In this document: positions 35,270 to 40,837 of the stretch, one piece after another | How positions within the stretch are numbered: the stretch's first letter is position 1 | How the letters are laid out: every line of letters begins with the position of its first letter | Assembly: GCA_003223395.1 (NCBI GenBank) | Contig: QHUZ01000031.1 | Coordinates: 1 to 40,837 of the forward strand | DNA length: 40,837 bases | Source of the DNA: Gemmatimonadota bacterium | GTDB lineage: Bacteria; Gemmatimonadota; Gemmatimonadetes; Gemmatimonadales; GWC2-71-9 | Direction of reading: 5' to 3' | Position numbers and translations under genes: made by a program | Notes under the pieces: model-generated | What the model was told of the DNA's origin: nothing | Seen by the model: the letters and a program-made list of their open reading frames with translations, nothing else | Databases searched by the model: none

Positions 35270-36268
35270 GTGAAGATCGCGGTGATCTTCGATTCGCTGC
35301 ATCCCGAATGGGAAGACGCCGCGTTCAAGCGCGAGGTCGAGCAAAAGGCCGAGGAAGCGGAGTACGATGTCGCGCGCGCGCTGCTGGCGGGTGGGCACGA
35401 CGTGCTGATGATCGGCATCGGCGATGACGTCACGCCGCTCCTCGCCAAGCTGGCCGACTTTCAGCCCAAGCTCGTGTTCAACGGCTGCGAGGGTTTCCGC
35501 AAGAACGCGCGCCACGAGTACGCGATCGCCGCCCTGCTCGACATCTATGGCTATCGCTACACGGGATCGTCGCCGACCGCGCTGCTGGTCGCGCGCAACA
35601 AGTCGCTGACCAAGAAGGTCCTGGCCTATCACGGCATTCGGGTCCCGGCGTTCGCCGAGTTCCACGAGGGCGACTCGCTGGTGCGGCCGTCGGAGCTGCG
35701 GTTTCCATTGATCGTCAAGCCACTCCTGGAAGACGCGTCGATCGGCATCGCCCAGGCATCGGTGGTCGAAGACGATCCGTCGCTGGCCCAGCGGGTCGAG
35801 TTCATCCACACCAAGTACCATCAGGCGGCGATCGTCGAGGAGCTGGTCGAGGGACGCGAGGTGTACGTGGGCCTGATCGGGAACGACGACCTCCAGGTCC
35901 TGCCGCTGACGGAGATGACCTTTGGTGAGCCGGAGACCGCCGAGCACCAGATCGCGACGTACAAGGCGAAGTGGGACGAGGAATATCGCAAGAAAAAGAA
36001 GATCAAGAACGTGTTCGCCAAGGGGGTCTCCGACGAGTTGACGCGCCGCATCGGCGAGATCTGCAGCACGGCATTTCACGCGTTGTGGCTCCAGGACTAC
36101 GGTCGTGTGGACGTGCGGCTGGCGCACGACAACGAAGTCTATGTCCTCGAAGTGAATCCCAACCCGTTCATTGCGGCCGAGCACGAACTGGCCGAGGCAG
36201 CCGAGAAGGCGGGCTTGAAATACAACGCCTTCATTCAACGCATCGTCGACGAGGCGATGGCCCGGTGA
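35270..36268 (+). CDS. ATP-grasp ligase, D-Ala-D-Ala ligase-like
   Basis: A 332-residue ATP-grasp enzyme. The N-terminal domain (about 1-100) has the KIAVIFDSLHPE start and VFNGCEGF; YGYRYTGSSPTALLVARNKSLTKKVL is the linker typical of D-alanine-D-alanine ligase relatives. FPLIVKPLLEDASIGI carries the ATP-binding lysine, and YVLEVNPNPFI carries the Mg-binding Glu and Asn. A charged insertion (KWDEEYRKKKKIKN) is unusual. It probably joins a carboxylate to an amine with acyl-phosphate chemistry. GTG 35270 has GAGGTG nearby; its stop overlaps the metallopeptidase gene. Confidence 0.87.
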   Translation: MKIAVIFDSLHPEWEDAAFKREVEQKAEEAEYDVARALLAGGHDVLMIGIGDDVTPLLAKLADFQPKLVFNGCEGFRKNARHEYAIAALLDIYGYRYTGSSPTALLVARNKSLTKKVLAYHGIRVPAFAEFHEGDSLVRPSELRFPLIVKPLLEDASIGIAQASVVEDDPSLAQRVEFIHTKYHQAAIVEELVEGREVYVGLIGNDDLQVLPLTEMTFGEPETAEHQIATYKAKWDEEYRKKKKIKNVFAKGVSDELTRRIGEICSTAFHALWLQDYGRVDVRLAHDNEVYVLEVNPNPFIAAEHELAEAAEKAGLKYNAFIQRIVDEAMAR

Positions 36269-37257
36269 GCCGGCGCGAAGTCCCGACCCCCGAGCTGCGC
36301 TGCCCCCGGTGTCACACCGAGCTGGAGCGGTTCTGGAGCTACTGCCCGAGCTGCAGCAGGCGGCTCGAGTGGAAAGACGCGCAGCGCGAGACGGGTGCGG
36401 AGTGTGCCTACTGCGGCTGGATGGTGTCGGACGCGTCGTCGTTTTGCCCGTGGTGCGGCCGCAACATCCAGGACGAGGACTCGAGCGACGAGCCGCTGAA
36501 GGCGCCGAACGGATTCAAGTTCCACGCGCGCTGCGACTGGGGCTGCGGCGGCGGCGTGATGTACCCCATGCGGTTTTGTCCGTGGTGCGGGCGCGCCCAG
36601 ACGTGGCGCTACGATGACTTCGAGAACGTCTGCCCCCACTGCGACCGCGGCGTCGACGATTGGATGGCGACGTGCCCGTGGTGCGGCGAGGACGCGACCG
36701 GTCGCGACCTCATCCCCCGCGCGCTGCGGCGGGCGCGGCGGCTGCTGATCGTGTCCCGAATCCGCGACTGGCACTACCGTGTCGCGTTACGGCCCGGCGT
36801 CTCGGGTGTCGCGCCGCGCGCGCCGAAAGTGATCGAGCTCGACCGCCGCTACGTCACCGGCAAGCGCCGCCGCGACGAGATCTCGTGGAACATGCTCACC
36901 GGCCTGCTGCTGCATGAGCTCGGTCACTCATTCCTCTATCATCACTGGGCATGGACGCGTACCGGCCGCTTCCGCCGCACCTTCGGCGAGGTGCGCAAAG
37001 CCTATCGCGTGGCGGACGAGCACTGGGTGGACTTCGAGCGGCGCCGCATCGCGACCACGCTGACCGACTACGTCAGCGCGTATGCGGCGACCCACCCGCA
37101 GGAAGATTTCGCGGAGACGTTCCGCTTCTACGTCGCACGTCGCGGCCGGCTCCGCGAGCTATTCGCGGAGTTCGGCCGCAAGCGGAAGGGTGTGAGACTG
37201 TACGAGAAATTTTTGGTGCTGCACGACTTTGTAAGGAGCCTGAGAGGATGGAAGTAG
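36265..37257 (+). CDS. four-zinc-ribbon HExxH metallopeptidase-like protein
   Basis: A 330-residue protein. Residues 1-145 hold eight CxxC-type knuckles forming four zinc ribbons (Cys13/16-27/30, 47/50-61/64, 90/94-105/108, 123/126-137/140). Residues about 185-330 form a metallopeptidase-like domain with HELGH at 217-221 and QEDFAETF (280-287) supplying a further acidic ligand. There is no signal peptide, so it should act in the cytosol. It starts at GTG inside the end of the ATP-grasp gene, an arrangement suggesting ligase and peptidase act on one substrate. Its TAG stop is inside the second 28-bp palindrome. Confidence 0.85.
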   Translation: MSRREVPTPELRCPRCHTELERFWSYCPSCSRRLEWKDAQRETGAECAYCGWMVSDASSFCPWCGRNIQDEDSSDEPLKAPNGFKFHARCDWGCGGGVMYPMRFCPWCGRAQTWRYDDFENVCPHCDRGVDDWMATCPWCGEDATGRDLIPRALRRARRLLIVSRIRDWHYRVALRPGVSGVAPRAPKVIELDRRYVTGKRRRDEISWNMLTGLLLHELGHSFLYHHWAWTRTGRFRRTFGEVRKAYRVADEHWVDFERRRIATTLTDYVSAYAATHPQEDFAETFRFYVARRGRLRELFAEFGRKRKGVRLYEKFLVLHDFVRSLRGWK

Positions 37258-37281
37258 GGGCGCAGCATGCTGCGCCCCTAC
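37254..37281. repeat. perfect 28-bp palindrome, copy 2, at a convergent gene junction
   Basis: Identical to 2236-2263. Its second to fourth bases are the TAG stop codon of the metallopeptidase gene, and the stop of the convergent outer-membrane protein gene lies 16 bp beyond it. Here no T-tract follows on the plus strand, so a purely intrinsic terminator role is less clear than at copy 1. Confidence 0.85.
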
Positions 37282-37297
37282 CCTCATATCACCTTCG

Positions 37298-37735
37298 TCA
37301 GTACAACGTCACATTCAGGCCGAACAGCAGCTGGAGCGACGAATTGCCGTGAAATAGGCCGCGCCCCTCGACGTACGGATGGGTCCGCCCGTAACGCGTC
37401 TCGAAGCCCCCGAACAGATCGAAGCCGGTGTCCGAGTTCCCGCTCGCCCGCAGGATGTTCAATCCACCGCCGAAGTACAGCGGCGTGCCCAAGCTACGGA
37501 ATTTGAGGTCCGCATTGAAGCCAACGAGCGATCCGGCGTTCACCAGGTAATAGTCGAACGAAGGGTAGAACTCGATCGACCGCGACACCGGCATGTGGAG
37601 TTGCGCGCCGATCAGCCAGTCATCGCTGTCGAAGTTGTAACCGCCGTGCACGCCGAAATGCGAGCGTTGGGCCACAGCGCGGGAAACGCCGGCGGCACTG
37701 AGGAGCAGCACGAGCGCCATGAGAATGCGTCGCAT
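37298..37735 (-). CDS. small outer-membrane beta-barrel-like protein
   Basis: A 145-residue protein with a signal peptide (LMALVLLLSAAGVSRAVAQ) and short amphipathic strands alternating with glycine-rich turns (FGVHGGYNF, IGAQLHMPVSRSIEFYPSFDYYLV, LYFGGGLNILRA, FDLFGGFETRYG, LQLLFGLNVTLY). It ends in an aromatic residue, Tyr, typical of outer-membrane barrels recognised by BamA. About eight strands fit. ATG 37735 has GGAGG ten bases upstream (37750-37746). The role is unknown; it resembles small OmpW/OmpX-sized proteins in form only. Confidence 0.8.
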   Translation of the reverse strand: MRRILMALVLLLSAAGVSRAVAQRSHFGVHGGYNFDSDDWLIGAQLHMPVSRSIEFYPSFDYYLVNAGSLVGFNADLKFRSLGTPLYFGGGLNILRASGNSDTGFDLFGGFETRYGRTHPYVEGRGLFHGNSSLQLLFGLNVTLY

Positions 37736-37775
37736 GATGTCCGGTCCTCCGGTTTACGTGCGCGTCCTCTACCCG

Positions 37776-37823
37776 GGGACCGGCCACGGGTTCGCGGGTT
37801 CCCGCCCCGCGCCCCGTGGTCCC
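37776..37823. repeat. nested inverted repeats after the DsrE-like gene
   Basis: GGGACC...ACGGG (37776-37790, with a 4-nt bulge) pairs with CCCGTGGTCCC (37813-37823), and GCGGG TT CCCGC (37794-37805) forms an inner hairpin. This lies 28 bp past the stop of the minus-strand DsrE-like gene and is probably a transcription end or mRNA 3' structure. No T-tract is visible. Confidence 0.45.
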
Positions 37824-37850
37824 GTGAGCCGTGTCACAACCTGTGATGCG

Positions 37851-38507
37851 TCAGCCCGCGAAGCAGTACGCGCACCCCTTCTCCTGTGACCGTGCCACCG
37901 CGAGCACGCCAGACGGCACGACCTGCACACCCGGGAGCAGTCCCGCGACCCACTCCGCCTTCACTGCAGCGGCGTCCATCCCCATCTTTTGCGCCACCAT
38001 TGCGCTGTAGACGGTCAGCGCGACGTTGCAGCACCCGACCTGGACGCCACTCGCCAGCAACGCCTTGAGTCCCGTGCCCGGCAGCGGGAGCGGCATCACG
38101 TCGGCAAAGATGTTGCGTGTCGCCGGCGCCTCGCCCTCCTTGATGCTGAACGGCGCTTCGCCGAGTTTGTACTTCGCCCACAGCGCATCCTGCATTGCAA
38201 TGGGGATCGCCGAGTGACGGAGCACGACCACCGCCGAATTGTCGGCGTCCTTCGTGCCGTAATTCTCGTTGTTGCCGTTGAGCCAGACGCGTGGCCAGAC
38301 GACCGGCATGCCGCCGTTCACCTCGGGTGCGTCGAAGATCATCTTGTGCTTCCCGTTGATGCGATTGAGCCACGTCTCGAACGACGGGTCTGCCCCCAGG
38401 ATGCGATCGGGGCGCGCCGGCTGCGCCTCGAGGCGAAGCGGGGTCAGCCCTGCGACTCCAGCGGCCGCCGTGGCGGCGAGACGACCAAGAAACCCACGCC
38501 TGTACAT
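37851..38507 (-). CDS. Tat-exported DsrE-like protein
   Basis: A 218-residue protein with a twin-arginine signal (YRRGFLGRLAATAAAGVAG). The body resembles the DsrE/DsrF-like sulfur-relay fold: ADNSAVVVLRHSAIPIAMQDALW, then LLASGVQVGCCNVALTVYSAMV. Cysteines 159-160 and the C-terminal pair in GCAYCFAG (212, 215) could carry sulfane sulfur or bind metal. ATG 38507 has GAGGAGG just upstream. It lies 11 bp after the tsdA-like gene, so the two form one operon and both products would be periplasmic. Confidence 0.8.
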   Translation of the reverse strand: MYRRGFLGRLAATAAAGVAGLTPLRLEAQPARPDRILGADPSFETWLNRINGKHKMIFDAPEVNGGMPVVWPRVWLNGNNENYGTKDADNSAVVVLRHSAIPIAMQDALWAKYKLGEAPFSIKEGEAPATRNIFADVMPLPLPGTGLKALLASGVQVGCCNVALTVYSAMVAQKMGMDAAAVKAEWVAGLLPGVQVVPSGVLAVARSQEKGCAYCFAG

Positions 38508-38518
38508 GCGAAGCCTCC

Positions 38519-39361
38519 TCAGTGATGTGACCGTGTTGGATATGCGACATCGGGTGGTGGATCGCCGTTGGGCCAATCGTTTTCCTTGCCCCGGAAGTCC
38601 GGCCGGGGACGCGCGTTCACATAGGCCGCAACGTTGAAAGCCTGGCTGTCGGTGAGCGTGCCGGGCGTATCGAACGGCATATTGCGACTGATGAACTCGG
38701 CGGCGGTCCGAACGCGCGTCATGCCGGCGCCGACGTTGTAGGACTCCGGCCCCCACACCGGAGGCGCGCCCGCCGTTCCCTCTCCCATTGGGCCGTGGCA
38801 CTTGGCGCAGCTTGCCGCGAAGACCCGCGCGCCGGCCGCCGTGTCGGCTGTGAAGCCCGCCCACTTCTGCAGACGCGCGTTGGCGCCTACCGGCGACGCG
38901 ACCGCGATACCGCGCGAAAGAAACGCGAAATACGCGACGATGTCCCGCATGTCCGGTCCGGCCGGATCGAGCGCCGCACCGTTCATGCTCCGCCGGAAAC
39001 AATCGTTGACGCGGTATTCGATCGTCTCGACGGTGCCGCTTCGGGCGCGATACTGCGGATAGCGCGCGAACACGCCCAGCCAGGAGCCGGTCTCGCGGCG
39101 CCCCGCGTCGAGATGGCAGCTCGTGCACCGCAGCCTGTTGCCCACGTGCCGCGGCAAGCTGTCCCGGGTTGCGGTGAGCAGCGCGCGTCCCCGTCGCACC
39201 GCGTCGCCGTAGGGACCTGAAGGAATGACCGAGTCGGCGGCTCCCGTCGCGCCGCTGGCTTGCGCGGGACGCGAGGAGTCGGTTCGACGACATCCGGTCA
39301 TGCAGATGATCCAGATGAGAACGCACGTACTGGGGCGCACTGGGCCAGATAATACCGGCAT
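38519..39361 (-). CDS. tsdA: TsdA-like dihaem cytochrome c (thiosulfate dehydrogenase family), lipoprotein
   Basis: A 280-residue dihaem cytochrome. Haem sites are CTSCH (79-83) and CAKCH (185-189). The sequence follows TsdA throughout: GNRLRCTSCHLDAGRR, YRVNDCFRRSMNG with the unusual Cys haem ligand (Cys121), PVWGPESYNVGAGM, and SRNMPFDTPGTLTDSQ with the possible ligand Met228. TsdA oxidises two thiosulfates to tetrathionate or does the reverse. ATG 39361 gives a lipobox-like leader ending MTGC (Cys24), anchoring it in a membrane. An upstream in-frame start would destroy that leader. It is divergent from the HEAT-repeat gene. Confidence 0.88.
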   Translation of the reverse strand: MPVLSGPVRPSTCVLIWIICMTGCRRTDSSRPAQASGATGAADSVIPSGPYGDAVRRGRALLTATRDSLPRHVGNRLRCTSCHLDAGRRETGSWLGVFARYPQYRARSGTVETIEYRVNDCFRRSMNGAALDPAGPDMRDIVAYFAFLSRGIAVASPVGANARLQKWAGFTADTAAGARVFAASCAKCHGPMGEGTAGAPPVWGPESYNVGAGMTRVRTAAEFISRNMPFDTPGTLTDSQAFNVAAYVNARPRPDFRGKENDWPNGDPPPDVAYPTRSHH

Positions 39362-39430
39362 TTCCGAAGGCGGCAACCTTTCGGGCGGTGCGCCTATCCA
39401 AACGCACGTCTCCTCCACCCGGGACTACTC

Positions 39431-40717
39431 ATGACTGCGCCGTTCCTTGCGCCCTTGCTGCTCGTCCTGCAGACCCGCGGCCCGATGGACTCTGCAACCG
39501 TCACCCGTGTGCTGAACGAGTTGCGCACCAGCGACTCGACTGTCTGTGCACTCGCCGGTGAAGCGCTGACCAACTACGGGGGCTTCTGGGGGCATTCGTT
39601 CGGCCAACCGGGCCTGGCCATGCCGCAACCGATGCCGACGCCCATGCCGATGCCGGGCGGTGGTGGCGGCGGTGGCGGCGGTGGAGTTCACTTCGCCATG
39701 CACGGGAGATCCCGCGACGTGGACCCTGCCGTGCTGCGCGCCTTCCGCGCGGTGATTCGCGACGACAATCGCTGCATTCGCAACATCGCCGCACGCGTCC
39801 TCGGCAATCACCATGACTCCGGTACCTACGACTTGTTCCTCGGACTGCTGCGCGACGCGCGCGCGGACCTCCGCGAAACCGGCGCACTCGGGCTCGGTGA
39901 GCTCGAGGATTCGCGCGCGATCAGCCCGCTGAGCGACGCGCTGAGTCGCGATGACAGCCCCGCAGTGCGGATGACCGCGGCCTGGGCACTCGGTGAAATC
40001 GAAGAGAAGGTCTCGATCGAGCCCTTATCGCGCGCGCTGAACGATCGCGCGCCGGAAGTGCGCCGGACGGCGGCATGGGCACTCGGCGAGATCGATGATG
40101 CGCGCGCGGTGCGGCCGTTGAGCACCGCGCTCGATGATCAGGCCGTCGAGGTGCGGCTCACCGCGGTCTGGGCGCTCGGCGAAATCGAGGACGCCTCCGC
40201 GGTGCCGGTGCTCGCGCCGGCCGCGAAGGACCGCGATCCGCGCGTGCGGCAGCAGGCTGCGTGGGCGTTGGGGGAAATCGAGAGTGCGCAGGGCATCAGC
40301 ACGCTCGAAACGTTGGTGCGCGATCCCGTCGCCGATGTGCGCAAGACGGCCATCTGGGCGCTGGGCGAGATCGAAGACGGCGGTGCGGTTCCCGCTCTCG
40401 CGACGGCGCTCAAGGACTCCGATCCGGACGTGCGCGCGCTGAGCGCGTGGGCCCTGGGTGAGATCGAGAACGGCGCGGCAGTCGAGCCCTTGCTGGTGGC
40501 GCTCAAGGACAGCGACGAGGATGTCCGCGCCACCGCCGCCTGGGCGCTGGGAGAAATCGAGAGCCCGCGCGCCTTTGATGGATTGACCGCGGCGCAGCGC
40601 GACGAGGTGGGTTCGGTCCGTCGCGCGGCGACGTGGGCGCTGCGGCAGATCGACGACAATGACGACCACCACAACGTCCGCGTGCGCGTGCGGCCGCGCG
40701 TGAAGGTCAAGCCTTGA
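39431..40717 (+). CDS. HEAT-repeat protein, exported
   Basis: A 428-residue protein. The start MTAPFLAPLLLVLQ may be a signal peptide. A low-complexity stretch MPQPMPTPMPMP plus ten glycines (about residues 64-85) precedes the repeat domain. From about residue 95 to 415 it is built of HEAT repeats of 31 residues whose second helix reads AWALGEIE almost without variation. Such solenoids bind proteins; PBS-lyase-type HEAT repeats are related. No catalytic motif is present. The stop overlaps the convergent glpD-like gene by 11 bases. The ATG at 39431 has no clear ribosome-binding site. Confidence 0.87.
   Translation: MTAPFLAPLLLVLQTRGPMDSATVTRVLNELRTSDSTVCALAGEALTNYGGFWGHSFGQPGLAMPQPMPTPMPMPGGGGGGGGGGVHFAMHGRSRDVDPAVLRAFRAVIRDDNRCIRNIAARVLGNHHDSGTYDLFLGLLRDARADLRETGALGLGELEDSRAISPLSDALSRDDSPAVRMTAAWALGEIEEKVSIEPLSRALNDRAPEVRRTAAWALGEIDDARAVRPLSTALDDQAVEVRLTAVWALGEIEDASAVPVLAPAAKDRDPRVRQQAAWALGEIESAQGISTLETLVRDPVADVRKTAIWALGEIEDGGAVPALATALKDSDPDVRALSAWALGEIENGAAVEPLLVALKDSDEDVRATAAWALGEIESPRAFDGLTAAQRDEVGSVRRAATWALRQIDDNDDHHNVRVRVRPRVKVKP
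39983..40654 (+). repeat. 93-bp tandem coding repeats of the HEAT domain
   Basis: The TGG codon of the AWALGEIE motif recurs at 39983, 40076, 40169, 40262, 40355, 40448, 40541 and 40634: exactly 93 bp each time, with no insertion or deletion. An additional, more divergent copy lies about 96 bp earlier. Confidence 0.9.
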
Positions 40718-40837
40718 TGCGGCTTCGCTCGACGATCTGAAAGTAGTCCCGCAGCTCCTCGGCCTCTTTGACGCCGTCCCAGCCGAGGAGCTGCTTCATT
40801 CGGGCGGCTACCCGCGGGACGACTGACCGCGCCTGGT
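40707..40837 (-). CDS. probable aerobic glycerol-3-phosphate dehydrogenase, C-terminal end (5' part outside window)
   Basis: The last 42 residues of a minus-strand protein: VVPRVAARMKQLLGWD followed by EELRDYFQIVERSRIKA. This pattern (VAxxMxxxLGWD, then an acidic helix) is the usual C-terminus of FAD-dependent GlpD-type glycerol-3-phosphate dehydrogenases. The gene begins beyond the right edge. Its stop at 40707-40709 lies inside the end of the HEAT-repeat gene. With so little sequence the assignment is probable, not certain. Confidence 0.6.
   Translation of the reverse strand, partial: QARSVVPRVAARMKQLLGWDGVKEAEELRDYFQIVERSRIKA

Noticed and set aside
37851-39407. A single 518-codon frame that would fuse the DsrE-like protein to an upstream extension
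   Set aside because: The extension overlaps the tsdA-like gene in another frame and has no motif. The Tat signal with GAGGAGG before ATG 38507 marks the true start.
39650-39690. GGC/GGT-rich tract that could be a variable simple repeat
   Set aside because: It encodes a ten-glycine linker in mixed codons; no pure tandem unit long enough to suggest slippage.

Overview
The window is a high-GC bacterial chromosome segment with short intergenic gaps and many start/stop overlaps. Gene content (Suf operon, parABS next to mnmG, many exported peptidases, a DUF4382 lipoprotein, TsdA-type cytochrome, ECF sigma operon) fits a free-living, probably aerobic soil or sediment Gram-negative. I lean towards Gemmatimonadota, but this is an inference from overall gene style and no marker in the window proves it. 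The parS/parAB locus suggests a position not far from the replication origin.

Layout. 1-300: 3' end of hisD. 352-2202: exported gamma-glutamyltransferase-like enzyme, convergent with thiC (TPP riboswitch) and def; a perfect 28-bp palindrome lies at the junction. 4352-4963: MobA/MocA-like nucleotidyltransferase. 5119-10295: sufB-C-D-U-S, all overlapping. 10328-12554: NatAB-like ABC exporter. 12563-13095: a four-helix-bundle (23S-IVS family) gene enclosed by about 61-bp imperfect inverted repeats, apparently a self-contained insertion. 13113-18064: mnmG, two parS sites, parA, parB, an M23 peptidase and a bactofilin. 18188-20148: Nif3-like protein and an MFS transporter. 20145-22955 (minus): ECF sigma factor, membrane-anchored CBM48-like protein, small exported protein, and an outer-membrane-like protein with a second CBM48-like domain; an array of TTGACGGT repeats lies upstream, and a DUF4382 lipoprotein gene is divergent. 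24287-29180: metallo-beta-lactamase-fold hydrolase, M20 lipoprotein peptidase and S9 peptidase. 29243-30692 (minus): queG with two small unknown genes.

30715-37257 is a same-strand run: class V aminotransferase, LOG-family protein, deoxyhypusine synthase-like enzyme, Spinster-like MFS transporter, ATP-grasp ligase, and a four-zinc-ribbon HExxH metallopeptidase. The second copy of the 28-bp palindrome overlaps its last stop codon. 37298-39361 (minus): small outer-membrane protein, Tat-exported DsrE-like protein, and TsdA-like dihaem cytochrome. 39431-40717: very regular HEAT-repeat protein. 40707-40837 (minus): probable glpD 3' end.

The least familiar systems are the sigma/CBM48 surface operon, the inverted-repeat four-helix-bundle element, and the aminotransferase/LOG/DHS/transporter/ligase/peptidase run. 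Several genes have a -10-like hexamer only 6-8 nt before the start codon, suggesting common leaderless transcription. No tRNA, rRNA, CRISPR array or classical insertion sequence was seen. Apart from gaps described below, no gene-free stretch exceeds 300 bases.
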